64,000 bases of DNA from Zygnema cylindricum. Taxonomy: Eukaryota > Streptophyta > Zygnematophyceae > Zygnematales > Zygnemataceae. Location of the stretch: positions 336,036-400,035 of the forward strand of contig JBBHKE010003048.1 in the NCBI GenBank assembly GCA_037447655.1, read 5' to 3'. The notes under the pieces were generated by a model that saw only the letters and a list, made by a program, of their open reading frames with translations, searched no databases and was not told the DNA's origin. Below are positions 1 to 13,600 of the stretch, one piece after another (within the stretch, counting starts at the first letter, position 1; the number at the start of each line of letters is the position of its first letter). The position numbers and the translations under genes are program-made.

Positions 1-3000
1 AAACAGTGTGAAAAGGCATCCAAAATTAAAGCTTTTTCTAAAGAAGGACTCGTTCAGCAGGTGAAGGCTACTTCTGTCAATTTGGGCATTTTTTCACAAG
101 AAAGGCGTGGTCTCACTTGCAATTACATTGAGCTTAACAAAGAAAAGGGCGATGGTAAAACATCTGAGTACAGGGGTGGAATAAAGTACAATATGCAATT
201 GAGTAGCACCTGTTTATTGTCCTTTTGTTTCAAAAAACTTAGCTTTCATGCTGGTTGTGTTTTCCACTTCAGCGATGCTATATCTTTACCTTCATTTTGC
301 CTTTTTGTGTCGTTCATGTACTCAGATTCTTTACCATCACGCCCTTTAATCCAGTATATTGTTTTCTGTAAGCTAACGTCAGGAGCATGAAAATGCCGCT
401 CCTGTTATTTGTGTTCTTGGCTGAGGGATTGCATCTGAAAGCTGTGTTGCTGTCAATAAATATTATACTTAAGACGGGCATTTTTTATGTCTTTGGAGCA
501 GCCAAAAATGGATCCTCGAGAACAAGCCAAGGCAGACGCAACCAGCTTTCTAAACAAGGCATGTCCATCTACTTATTGGTGTCATTTCAAGTCACATAGT
601 GAAAGTTGGTACTTGTGTTCCAAGCTACAAATACACCGCTATTAGTGTAAAGGGATTATAAGTGTAAATGCTGAATGAGGATGTATCATATTAATTTCGT
701 GCCAGGAGACGTGCCGGATATTAGTCTACTCCATTAAATAGTGTTACTAACACTGTTTTATGATTATCAGCCAAAAAAATTGCAGCCGAATTTGTGTTAT
801 CACTACTGTTTGCGAGGGGCAGTGTATTCCTCACCATGGAGCAGAAGTAAAATTAGGGGGAGTGAGGATGTAATTTTTGAGGGCTGTTCTTGTTATGAAA
901 AGCTAGTTTGTTTGCATCCGTTGTTCGTTGTCGCGCAAAGCAAGCTTTGGCAAGGATATAATTGTAATCTTGGATTTTATGAAAAACTGTGATACGTACA
1001 TCAATAGCTTTGGTACCTCACGGCGAACCCACTATTTTAACTCTTTTGTGTATACACTTTTGATATGTGCAGGCATTGGACAGCTTGCAGATGCTAGTAG
1101 ATGAATGTGAAGCCGAAGTTGAGCTTTTAACAGCAGGTGCCGTTAAATTACAGTAATCATTTGCATTATGTGAAAATATTTGAGCAACTGGAGTAAGCAC
1201 CTGGCATTTTTTTGATCATGTTGAAGTGATTTGAGTTTTTGTCAATGTCATGATTATTTTACCTGCACTTTTGATGATCGTCTTTCCGTACTCCTCTGTT
1301 GGCCGTGACAGGAAGGAGCGGAAAGAAAATTCCACCGCGTGTGGCAGACTTGGAAGCACAAATTGTTAAGGTGCGTATCCTATATGGAAATTAATCCTAG
1401 TTGATTGCAAGGTTTTTTTTTGGACATCCTGAGGGGATTTTGGAGTTTAGCACAACAAAATTATTGAGGCTCCTATCTACATGGTCAGAATGACAAGGAC
1501 TACTATGCTGTTAATAGAGTTTCTTCAACATTTTTAATGCACATTTTTTATCCTATATTCTAACCTTATTTCTTTGTTTTGCAGCACAAGTGGCATCGGA
1601 CAAAGCTTGAACAGGTGTGTATTTTCAAATTGTCTCATTAATATTGTTCTATTTGCTTCATTACTATCGCTTTGTTCCACTCCTGAAATTGTCCCCTTGA
1701 GGTAAGCGTTCAAGTTGGTTCTTGACAAACTGCCTAAGTTGCAAGCATAAGCCAATTTTTTTACACACAAATTCAATAAGAACTGCAGATTTTTGTTTCT
1801 GTTGTAATTCAACCATCCATTACACTGGAAAGCAATGTGCCTTTCTGAATAACGCACATAATAATATATACGTTGCACAAACACCTCGGGATTATGTGGC
1901 AACATGCACTTGAATTGGCTGCAGGTCCACAGGCTCTTGGAAAATGACGAAATTACATCTGAAGATGTAGACGCATTCAGAGATTCGCTGGATTACTACA
2001 TTGAACAGCATCAGGTGAGATTGTATGGCAACTGAATGGGTGTCTTGTCAGAATATTAACAAGCTACCTGACCCCATGGCAGATTTTCAAAAAAATCAGC
2101 CATCTACTAAGTGCTGAAAGAAAAAACAGCATATGGACTCTCATCTGTCTATGGTTGCCACTTTTGAGTTCAACACTGACTTTCTAAGCTGTTTTCCTGA
2201 TTTGCAGAAGAAGGAAAGTGATTTTGATCTTGCAGACAATGACAGCATTTATGATGATATGCCATTTCATAAACTGGATCCAAAAGTTGGTGAAGAACTC
2301 AACGTGGTGCTTCCTGGTAAGTTTGTTTGTGTTTTTGTCAACATGCCTTTTACATGCAATTTATAAAACTGTATAGTAGCTCTCTCGTTTGATTCGGCTG
2401 GGTCATGACTCAGTCAGTTCTGAAGGATTGTTTTGCAGCGTCAACTGCCTTCAAGGACAAATCTTCAGATGCTGTTGCGAGTCCAAAACACTCTCCTAAA
2501 TCCGGTACTCCTGACAAGGTATACTTAACCTGGGGTTGGTTGGATGAGGGGAAGACTTCACAGTTTTCTTGTAAGAGGTAATCTTGCACTGTCATTGACA
2601 AGGCGATAGAGGCTTACAAGGCTAGGCCGGTCCAAAACACCAGATTACAATTTAAAGGCTGTGCAGATAATTCTGACAATGTTGATTGGATATGTCAGGA
2701 TAGTTCACCTTCTCATTTTTAGCCCCAAATTAACTTATTTGGAATTAACAAGAGGTCTGAAAAAGACGGGTTTTTTCCAAGGAATACCGTCTTAGGATGT
2801 TTAAGTGAGAATAATGAGCTGTCATCGCATATATGTACCAGAAATCAAATGCACCCTTTATAAAAAGGAGAGCTTCTTAAAAATGAACAACAAGCATAAA
2901 AGTTTACGGACAGTAAAAATGTCCTGAGATGAAAGACAGACAGCACTTTCTTCATCCACAGTTTGTACAGGAATCAAATGCTGCGGGAGAACCTCAAGGC

Positions 3001-6000
3001 TTACTTCGACACCTGAAAGGTGAGGCTTATTTGCAACTCGAGCTTCTTTTCTTCGGGATTCACGTAGTTTGATTTCTTTGCAATGCCAAAAGGATAATTT
3101 GTTTGTTTCACTCTGATGTGACAAACAATATGCACCGAGTCAAATGACATACCTTTGCTTGTACATTGCATTAGAAAATGAATCACGTAGGGTTGTGTGA
3201 TTCCCATTTTTGCTGTTTGCTTATTTCTTTGCGTGTAATTTCAATGTAGTTTTAGTAAGAGCTTGCTGTCCCCATATTTCCTCAGGGCGACGAATCTCGT
3301 CTCCAAGTCCATCTAACAGCACAACATCGATTGGAGGCGTTGGAATGCCAATCCTTACACTTTCTCCAGTATCTCCAGGCTCCGGCTCACCTCCTGGAGC
3401 AACTGTAAACACCACAAGCCAAGAAACAATTGAGAATCAGTCCACTAACCTTATCCAGCCACCCACACATGATCTGCCACATGTCAGCAAACCTGCAACG
3501 GAGATAGAAACCACAGACGTCATGCCTATACATACTCAGTTAAGCATCAGAACTGAGAATCTTCCAGAAGACCCAGACAGTGTGAAACATGCAGCTTTGA
3601 AAGGGGCTCAACAACTGGCAGCTGGGAAATCGCTGGACACAAGTATGCCTGTTGACAAGATCGCAGTTACCAGCTCAATAGCAGAAGTTAGCACAACTGC
3701 AAACAACGCTAGTAGTGAACAAAATGAAAAAAAGGATGAGAATGTGGAGCTTTCTCAAGGAACTAGATCAATTACCAGCGATGCTGAGTCAGGCATTCAC
3801 ATGAAACCACTTCTATCGCATGTAATAAGAGCTAGTGCCAATGTGAGTGGACTGACTGGCAAGCCTCCCCCAAGTATTGCTTCAAAGGATATGACATTGG
3901 GAGTTTCCAGAGCTCAAGATACAGTGCAGTCACTTCCACATGTGACGGTTAAGGGTGTTGTACAAGGATCCAGGAGAGTTCTTGCGACATTAAATGAAAG
4001 TCAGGAAGAGAGCGAGATGCGATTTGAAGAGAAGTTCGCCACATCACTGAACACCATATCAAAGGCCAAGCTTAAACGTCATGGCAGTGCTGCAAATGAG
4101 TCACCAGAGGTTTGTCCAAATGATAACTTGACCATTGAGACTAATTCTTGGCTCACAAAGAGTAAAACATGAACATAGTTAATTTGTAGGCTGGCATAAC
4201 CATATATTCTACATGATTGCTGAATTAGCAAATTTTGCCTCTTTTTAACATCTGCCTTTATTCTCTCTGAAGTGCAGGGCATTTGCATTCCAAATCAAGT
4301 GCAAATAGAACAGCTACAAGCTCCGCAGAATTTTACAATATTACCAGCATTACGGGTGACATGTGGCATAGTTTCAGATTTTTGCTGCATTTATCACTAT
4401 TTGTACAGCGGAGATTATTATAACCGCATACATAGATGAACAGCCTGTTTGCCACCTATATTGATATCCCCTTTCACCATCTTTTGAAGGGCAAATAGAG
4501 ATGAGATGTTTTGCCACTCTAGCGCCAAAAAACAATAGCTGGCTGATCTGCTAAATCACAAAATGAGGGAGTTGAATGCTGGCCAGGCTGTTGGTGAGGA
4601 GGCCACGGATAAGGAGGAATTGGAGAAAGACAAGGAAACGTTTGAAGTGATGCTGCCAGAAGTGGGGACCATAGCAAGCCTCAGTAAAAGCTCAGCAGAG
4701 GCCTCATCAGCATTTCCTGGTAAGAGGAAAAAGACCGTCATATGTTTATAACTTGGTGATAATTAGTAAATCTCGGTGGTATACATTGGATTAACACAAC
4801 AATACACACTGCAGCCACGTACATAGTCCATTGTAAGCTTTACGTCCTTAACAGCATAATCAGGCTGTCTTCAAGAGCATAGGCTGTAGTCTACCATTTG
4901 ATGTCCTGGTCCTGGTCAAACAATTCAATGTGATAATAACTCACATTATTCCAAAAGGCCCGAGTTTATATCCTTTTTGAGACTCTTGATTCCTCCATTT
5001 CGAATATTGCTAACTGCATTTGATTCATTGCTTTCCTCATCCAAGAAATTGTTTGCCGGGGGAGGGGATCAGGAACTCCATCAACCACCAGAACATTGAT
5101 TAAAGAGTTACCAGAAAAACTTGACGATGACGATAGCCTTTCATCACAAAAGATGTCTGATAGCCCTTCAACCAGTAACGTGCAAGTCCTTGTCTCTGCC
5201 ACAGGTGAAGAAAGGTCTGAACCGCAAGTAAATGGAGAAAAAGAGCCTCCAAAAGAAGCATTTTCCAATTTTCCAGTACAGCAGCTATATGGAGAAAATG
5301 AGCCTCCCAAAGAACCAGTTTCCAATCTTCCAGCACCAGAGCAATTTCCATGGTTGCAAGCGGGGATAGCTTCCCGGGCTTGGTCAATATGCAATCAGAC
5401 CATTGAGAGATGTTCACTGGTCAATAGCCAGCAGCAAACACAGAATGTAGGTGTGAAAAACAAGCAAGCTGCAAATCCTTTTTGGGCGGGAAATTTTGGA
5501 GATCCAGCCATGCAAATGCAGGCACCTCATCAAGTTCCCATTAGGCATCCTTCTGACATGTGGCATTATATGCAAAACCAAACATTAGCTAGTTGGCTTC
5601 AGATGCCTCTATCAGGAAATGTTGGATTTCCGATGGGACCACCACTAGTGAGGACCCAAACTATGGGGAGACCAGGTAGGTCACTCCCACTCCCCATCTC
5701 TGCTTAATCGGTTCAACTGGATTGACATGATAAAGAAAGTGAGGCAGCTGTGGAGTTCCCCCAGTATAATGAAAAAAACAGCTTCTTTTTGGAATTCAGA
5801 AACTCTTTCACATAAGTAAACTCACAGGGAAAAAAACAAAATATCTACCTGTTTTATGTGCCAGAAGGTATGCCAGGAACCTTTGGACCTGATTGGAGCG
5901 TGCGACCCACCTTGGCAGGACATGATTCAACGACTTTCCCTCTTCAACCTCCCTCGCAACCTTCCACCGTAAACCTCCGTCCCCCATTACAACCCCTGGC

Positions 6001-8473
6001 TAGAGAGGAACTGTTCTCCACAGTACCCGTGGAGTCTATTGCAAAGCAAATTTTAGAGGGAGAAGATGAGCTGGATGGCCATTTTACTCGAACACCAGAG
6101 GAAGGTTTCGCGGAGCTGTGGAGCGCATACGACGAACATCGTGACAGCTGTAAGGGGAGAAGGTACTGTTTGCATAATAACAGGAGATAGAGATAATTCG
6201 ATGTATGGAATTATTAGGGGTGATCATCAAATCCACCAAAGGGTCACAGTTAAGAAAAGTTGACAGTCATGAATCTCTTTCTGTATCTCTCTCTCTCCTT
6301 TCCCTCTCCCTCTCCCTCTCCCCCTTTCTCTCCTGCTGATTCTTGGAAGGTATCTCACAAACGTGGTCCATCGATGAATTTCCCAAATGACTCTTTAAGA
6401 GCATGCTCTAAGGAAAAGCACACAATGCAGGGACTCTACTTGTAAATGTTTACCATCATTTCCTTGATTTCAGAGCATTTATTCAATCAAGTGGTCCCAC
6501 TTCAATCTCCAACTCTGGATCGACATGTCTTGGTGTTGAATTAGCTATTTTTTTTGCCATTGTTCAAAGCTGACATCAGTGCAGACAATTTTCTGCTAAA
6601 TAGTTTCGTTATCCATGAGGATAGCAACATTGCTCTCTAAAATAAGCTGACGAAATCAATTATGTCGAAACTCTCAACATGAAAGAGGATTTAATCCAGA
6701 AGATTAAAATTCTATCAGTATACAACTTGCATAAATTTCAGATTTGAGAAGAAAGCAAGACTCTGCCTCGGCTAGACATCGCACAAGAACTACTTTGCGA
6801 AAAACTAACTTGATAAATGGGACCAACATTGGTTGAATAATGACTTGATGCTGCCATTTCTTTGGCGGGAGAATCTTTACAGACCATTATTGACAAATGT
6901 TTCTTCAAAGGCTTGCGATGTACCAGCCAGCTGGCCTAAGTTTCCAGTTGCACCAGAACATGCGGCTGGCTTATTTCGAAATCTTGAGACTGAAACTCTG
7001 TTCTTTGCTTTCTACTTTCAGAAGGTGAGTCAGCCGTGTAATCTTATCTTCTGTACGTTCATCGTTAACTAATTAAATTGCATTTCTTCGACATTTGTCT
7101 GTTTAAAAGCGCATTGCAGGAACAACTCCCAAAAAACTTTGGAGTTTGCAACAAGTGTAGCTTTGTACAATTCCTCTCAAAAACTCTAAAGCTGTAAGCT
7201 GCAGGACCTTCAAGTGGGAAAATTCCCAACAGCATGTGACCATTTTGGGTTGTGTACTTCTCCACGGTAGGCATAGCTAGAGCTTCTGTTCACTTTGACT
7301 ATGCTACTAACAGCTGGCTGAGCCAAACCGTAGTAATTGTCATTCTCAGACAAATGAATATGTTGTCACGTTGTCATATTGTCCATGCCAGTTTCCTTCA
7401 TTGCTTTCATTTCATTTTCTTTGAATAACAGAACTCTTACTTGCAATACTTGGCTGCGGAGGAGTTGAAGCAACGGTCTTGGAGATACCACAAGCAATAC
7501 AACACTTGGTTCCAACGGACACAACCTCCCACAGTATGCAATACAATGCATTGTCTTTGAATAGGAACATTTTGAATAAACTCACAATCAGCTGAGTACC
7601 TGGCTCCCAGGAAACAGTCTTTGGTACTACTGCCAATCATCAAATGAGTCGTGCTGACGGCATTTCCATTCCTTTCCCTCCTGTCTGTCCATTTGAAAGG
7701 TTGGGAAAGATTTTGTTTGTGATTCATGGTCGAACCGTACAGCGTGCCCAACCAGTTTAGACTGGATGAATACCTCTTTCTAATGTATGGCCGAAAGCAG
7801 TAGACGATAGCTAATATATTCTGTATGCAGGAAATGACGGACGAGTACGAACGAGGAAATTACCGTTTCTTTGATAGTCATCTAAATTGGACTCTGGAAC
7901 AGATTGATGGCTGGTATGGGAATACTCATCCACCAGATAATCGTTTGCATATCGCGATGAATGATTGTAGATAAACGATATTGCAAGACATTCATATGCT
8001 GTTTCAAAAAAAAATCCAAACTAGTCTAATGCCGTTCTTAAAAAAAATCCAAACTAGTCTAATGCCGTTCTTAAAAAAAATCCAAACTAGTCTAATGCTT
8101 ACTTTCACAACATGTACAACTAAATTTGTTGATATTCTCAAACCTGAATATATATGCAAGTGGGAGAAAGGCAAGCTGAGGATATGTTATTCGGTGTTAA
8201 GGGCAAAGGACATTAGAAGCTTAAAAAAATCAATTGCACACTCAGATAAAAACTTGCACCCTATTAGTGTCTGATGCTCTAATACAGAAACAGAATTACA
8301 GGACTTAGGCCCTGGGTTACATCACAAATCTCCAGTGACAGAAAACCATAAATATATATTTTTCTTGCTATCGAGTTTATGCCTGTATATTGCTTTGGTT
8401 ATGCAGGTGTTTTCGTCTGAAAAAGGACTTCATCTTCGAGTATAAGTATCTGGAGAAAAATGAGCATCATTGA
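1..8473 (+). CDS. NOT3: CCR4-NOT complex subunit NOT3/NOT5 (CNOT3), 5' end outside window
   Basis: CNOT3/NOT5 is a structural subunit of the cytoplasmic CCR4-NOT deadenylase that controls mRNA decay. Twenty exons can be joined with consistent phase: 1-60, 502-558, 1073-1136, 1312-1370, 1585-1614, 1925-2014, 2208-2316, 2439-2518, 2962-3019, 3286-4109, 4278-4355, 4539-4719, 5046-5675, 5865-6162, 6474-6532, 6742-6831, 6927-7024, 7432-7533, 7831-7913 and 8407-8473 (TGA). This gives about 1038 visible residues. The N-terminal Not3 domain is recognised by [50 protein letters not shown] and [11 protein letters not shown]. The middle is a long Ser/Thr/Pro-rich linker. The C-terminal NOT box is recognised by [45 protein letters not shown] and the final FIFEYKYLE. 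About 100 N-terminal residues are missing to the left. The protein is longer than the animal and land-plant proteins because of the linker. The exons at 6474 and 6742 are less conserved and rest mainly on phase and splice signals. Confidence 0.93.
559..1072 (+). other. Probable GC-AG intron in NOT3
   Basis: The exon ending in the codons for FLNK is followed by GCATGT instead of a GT donor, and the next conserved exon (ALDSLQML) starts after TGCAG at 1072. Joining at the GC donor keeps the conserved NOT3 N-terminal reading frame with no gap. Minor-class GC-AG introns of the U2 type are known in plants. The boundary is inferred from protein continuity. Confidence 0.6.
8006..8098. repeat. 33-bp tandem repeat, three copies, in the last NOT3 intron
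   Basis: Three near-identical units of about 33 bp each contain an A-run followed by tccaaactagtctaatgc. They lie between the exon ending at 7913 and the last exon at 8407. Because the unit is a multiple of three, it produces a spurious repeating short ORF. No function is evident. Confidence 0.85.
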
Positions 8474-8508
8474 CGAATCGTTGAATCCGCTTGTGGCTCC
8501 TTCAGCGG

Positions 8509-8708
8509 GAGGTTTAGTACTGTACTGCTCGCACTGTATCTACCCTACTATTGGTTGTCACGAATCTGAAACCCTGGAGGTTTAGTACGGTGTTCACACT
8601 GCATCTACCATACTATCGGTTGGCACGAATCTGAAATCCAGGGAGGTTTAGTACAGTTCGCACTGTATCTACTACACCATTGATTGGAACGAATCTGAAA
8701 TCCGTACC
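8509..8708. repeat. Three degenerate 66-68 bp tandem repeats just downstream of the NOT3 stop
   Basis: Units begin near 8509, 8577 and 8643, each with gaggtttagta, then a gcactgtatctac block and a cacgaatctgaaa end. They start 36 bp after the NOT3 stop and so are probably in its 3' untranslated region. The copies have diverged from each other by point changes and small indels. Confidence 0.8.
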
Positions 8709-8715
8709 GCCTGCT

Positions 8716-10600
8716 GTTTAGTCGAAGTTCATAATGACAGGAACAGATGAAATTGAAGAGAGAGAAATTCAACATTTCTTCCTAAAATGCTCCTGCTAAA
8801 AATTGATTTCACTCCTGCTAGAAAAGGGAGGTGAAATGGGCAAAGGGAGGGATTGATGAAAAGGGAGGTGTGAAAATAAGCTGTAAGTGATTGTAGGTTA
8901 TCTTTGTTTAGTATTTGGGGAAGTTTCATTTCATATATGGCTTTAGGTATTGCCAGATATCAAGGGTAAGCACTGTGGAAATTTTTGTTTCTTAGATAAG
9001 AGAAGTTACCGTTAAACACCAACAAAGAGGTAACAAACACGTTCGTATTCCTTCTTTAACAGTGCGTGAACGGAGGTTGAGCTCAAACAATAGCCAGGTT
9101 AACCTGACTAGTAATAATAGAATGAAGTTTTACTGTTATAGATGAATCCACATAACCTTTTTCTTTTTGGGTTCACATATGTCAACAACTTTGAAACTGA
9201 AAAATGGAGAGGAAGGCAGCAGGTCATCAATATTTCACTGCTTACTGGAAACTATTGCGGATGTCCACTAAAAAGACATCCTTTCAGCTTCATTTTGTTC
9301 ATTACACTTGAAGCAGTATCACTCTTTTCCTATTGTCATTTCTTTCCCAATTTTGTAGATGTGACAGCATGTTGCGGCCATTTAGGGTCCATAACCAATG
9401 TCTTTAAAACTGCAAGAAAAAATACCTTTATATTTAAAAAGAATGTTTTAAAGTTGTTTCTATGGTGTTCAGTTTGCATTTACTACGTACTTGTGATTAA
9501 CAGAGGGGGCATAACGACACAAGGAGCACATGGCAGTGAACATCATTCATGGTAATATTACAAAAATCAAATGGAGACGGAGGAGGCACAAGGCAATGAA
9601 GCCATTGAGAGAAAACATGACTGGCCAATATTCACAAACTTCAACAATTTATTGATCAAATTTCATGATGATTATGAAGATAGAGAATAAGTGACAACGG
9701 TTCAAGTTAATAGAAAAACAAATCTCATGAACTAATTTTTTAGCACTTCAACTTCAGACATCGCCCTAAATATAAATATGTATATGTATCCCATGAACTA
9801 GTACTTTAGCATATAAATAGAATAAATTTCAATTACGATATTTTCTCCAGCGGCGGATGAAGTCCAATGGACGATTTTGATTGTCACATTGACCGCCTTT
9901 ATTATTTCCTGACAATGACACGTCTGCTCGTGAATGAGTCACGGAATATCTCTCTTGTAAAAATAAAAATTATTTAAAGCTCCTTTTAGCTTTCAATAAC
10001 GGGCAGGTGGTTGAGCACCAGAGCCACAACAAGAACATAGACACTAAAAGATAGCTCTGAAGCTCAACCAGGAGCTTTGGCTTTAGAACAAGCGAAAGAT
10101 AAAAGAGAAAACGACTGCAAAAATCATATCAGATTGTTGTAACGGGCAGCCTCTATAACCTAGGTACTGAAAATAAGTTACAAAATAAGGATGGTGTAAC
10201 TTTTTACGTGCGGATTGAAGAGCTTCCCTCCAAAAATGCTATTACAATATAACATAAATAGAACGTTGCACCAAAATTACCACTACCTTTTTTGTTGTTT
10301 GTTGAAAAAATGGTGTATATAGTTCCAAATACCCACAGTAATTTGAGATGTATACACCACAATCAGCCTGCAATCAAACAATCAATTTAGTTCCTACTCA
10401 GAATCAGACTAAATTTTGAGATTTTCTGACGAACTAACTCAGAACCGGACTTCAAGCACCAATACATAGCCTCCAAATCTCATTCAAAAATCTCTTTAAA
10501 GAATCTTACAGCACAATAGCAAACCACGGAAACATTTCCATATGATAATATTGTCCCTAGGTCAAATAAAGTTTCAGCTTACCAGGGAAACACGACGAAT
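8716..10600. other. Convergent intergenic region with no supported gene
   Basis: This stretch separates the 3' ends of NOT3 (+) and the FAS1-PAN-cupredoxin gene (-). It is AT-rich. A 137-codon ORF at 9142-9555 (+) has no recognisable motif and no clear coding character. The stretch probably contains the 3' untranslated regions of both genes. A good splice-donor-like sequence (GTAAGC, minus strand, near 10578-10583) follows the stop of the minus-strand gene and could mark a 3' UTR intron. Confidence 0.6.
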
Positions 10601-13600
10601 TTAAAGGCATTTTGAATAGGTCTCTGCTCCAATTAAAATATTCGCATACTCCAGTTTATTCTTCAAAAAACATTTTTTGCCATAGAACACAAATCCGACA
10701 CAATCATCGTGTAACTTGCAACTTTCGGCACAATTTCCTCGTTTCTTTGAGGAGAAAACAATAAAATCATTCCCGGGTCGGTCAATGTTGCGCTGCCGAG
10801 TGAATCCGGGAAGAGGTTTTCGACACGGTAGAGATTCGTAGTCTGGTCATATATTTTTTGTATACAAATCGGCCGAAGAAGAAGCAAAAAAATGTTCCAA
10901 GAAAAGGAGCAAAAGCGAAAAGGAGATAGGAGCCTCCGATTTTGAGAAGACAACCAGAACCACATCACTGTGTTAGTTTCAGGAAAAATAGTCATCCTCA
11001 AGAAAGTAAACCTAATTTCTTTACTAAAGCCAATGCAAATAAAATAGTATTTGCATTTCTTGATCTCAATGTGAGTCTAAGAGGGTTTCCGTTTTTCACC
11101 TCTTTTTTGTGAGCTTTTTCCAACCTTTTTCTCCTTCAAAAACAATGAAAATAAAAAAACTTTCTCAAGTCTTACATAGTATAAATTCTCTAATCCAGTC
11201 ATGCTAATCCACACAAATATTGGTACAAGTCTCTCACATAAGTTGTATTCAGACTTTTTAATAAATTTCACTAACTGCCGAAAAAATCGGTTCAATAGAC
11301 ATAGCCTCTAATGTGAACCACACTAACGGTGAGGAATGATGTCGATATTAAAAGTTGTTATAATTCATTGCAGTATACAAATATAACATGCTTTAAAAAG
11401 TTTCTGTCTCTAGTAACAACTTTTTTGTATTTTCCCGCTGAAATTTCAAAATTGAAAAGAAATTTACCTAGGATTTACCATCTGTTAAAAAAGTGATGAA
11501 ATTGCGTTTTGTGAGACAATTATTTACAATTCAGTCTTGTTGAAAATAAAACTTGTCAAGGATCGTAGAATTCAAAATTGGATGGAAAACCAAAAACATA
11601 ATTTATTTCACACACAAATTTACAAAAAAAAAGAGAAAAAACAGAGAGGGTAACAGCTAAGGGAAGTTGTCGGAGGAATTACAGCCTTCAAGAATTAAAA
11701 TCCTCTAGAGTTCAATTCTGATATGAAAGCAATGCTGTCAAATCGAATGTTAGAATATCCTTGTTAGGATTCTCGACAATAACTTTGAACCACAAGGTTT
11801 CAAGTTATACAGGAAAAAAATTACAAACAAAACTGAAAAAAATTGAAGACTACAATTTTTTCTAGGCGAGAGCCAAACGTAGAGAAAAAGAGAGTAAGAT
11901 CCTAATTGGAATGAATCCAGATCGATCAAATCCAGAATATTGTCTCAATTGTTCTTCGTCATTTGGTTTTCCAACTACAGAACACGGTAGATCGCTAACA
12001 ACTAAAAGAAATAATAAGTACGAGGACAGGTTAAGCGTTAAAAATTATGATTTAAGTCGGAATACGTGGACGATATTGAACTGCTAAAGAATCAGCGTTG
12101 AGAAAAAAAAATAGCATTAATAATACTATTTTGTGGTCAAAGGTAAAAAATAACCGCGACCAAGTCAGTGATATTCATGCTGGCAGCCATTCCCGATGAA
12201 GTTTCAAGAAGAAAAATTAATGATTTTATACATAAAGCATTTTGCTGTAGATCCTGTATAGATTGCCAGATGGCACCAATTTAACCATTGAACAAAAAAA
12301 ATGATTGGCTGGAATCGTGCCATAACTAACGAAATCTCTGAACCTTTATCCAAAAGGTGTTCAAGAAAATATGAAATCATATCTTTACTACTTGCTCTCG
12401 TTATTTTAAATTGTATATATAGTTACATAAACATATAGGTATATAACTATACTTTGACGTTATGTTTTCACTCTAGAAAATATAACTTTGCACGTGAAGG
12501 ACCGTTAAGAGTAAAAAATAAACAAGGTTCCCAAAGAGAAACTTTATTTTGAAGGAAAGCAAAATGCATGATAAAGAACACAAATAGCGAGTGAAGATCC
12601 AAAATTGGAAAAGAAATTACCTTTTTTCCAAGCTCACACTAGGGTTTTTCCAAAGACCTGACTAAAACGTCATTAATGTGATCAGTTGATGGACATAACC
12701 AAAAAAAACTCGCTTAAAGGTTAAAGGTAAATTTACTGTTTTATTTTGAATGATACAGCGTGAGGAAACCCACTTACTGTAAGGAAAAGATGATGATGAG
12801 ATGGACATTGATGGTGGGGTAAAAAGAGATCCTGCAGTAAAATCAGCACATCTGATTATTCTGTCACTTATTATTATCATTATTATTATTTATCATACCT
12901 GACTGAACCTGACAAAAATATACAGAGGAAGAGAAATTCTTCTGTATACACCTTTCACCATAGTAAGTGTGAACCGCACCAACTTTAGACACTAATTTTC
13001 GAGGGTGCAGAAGTAAATTAGTGTGGATAAAAAAATTAAAAACAAAAAAGAAGCATTGGAATTTGGTAGAACTCCAGAAAAGACTTAAAAATGCCAGATA
13101 TTATTGCCCTGGAGATTGTTTGAAAAGCATAATCGAGGACAAAGTTGATTAGTTGTATTAAGGTAATACGTGAGAAGTCGTAAGACCGTTTTAGGGCTTC
13201 ACATGTATTACATCTTGATTTTCATATCAGTCGAGAAACTGTTAGATAGATTTAGATTTTCCTCTTAAAGAGAATCTGAGGCCATCGAGTTTTGTTACAA
13301 ATGTGTTTTTCTTACAGTTGAAAAAACAACTGTAAATAGAAGTGTTTAAATAAAAGTGAGTCGGTTTTTTAAGCCGTAAAGCGGCAACCATACCGAAGAG
13401 ATATACTGTCAGGTCCTATTATTCATCACGACGAGAACCGATATTTGAAAATATTGATTGTCGACATTCGAGACAAAACCTCTCGATGTTGATTGTCCTT
13501 CTAAAAAGAAACCTCTCCAGATAATCCTCAGAATAGATATAGCGTGACAAAAATCGAGTGTCATCGAATACTATCGAAACAAAGCAAATAGATTCAAACA

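Noticed and set aside
6348-6444. Possible extra NOT3 exon between 6162 and 6474
   Set aside because: Frame and splice sites work without it, and its sequence has no similarity to NOT3.
9142-9555. 137-codon ORF between the two convergent genes
   Set aside because: No recognisable domain or relatives, and typical of chance ORFs in AT-rich DNA. A small lineage-specific gene cannot be excluded without transcript data.
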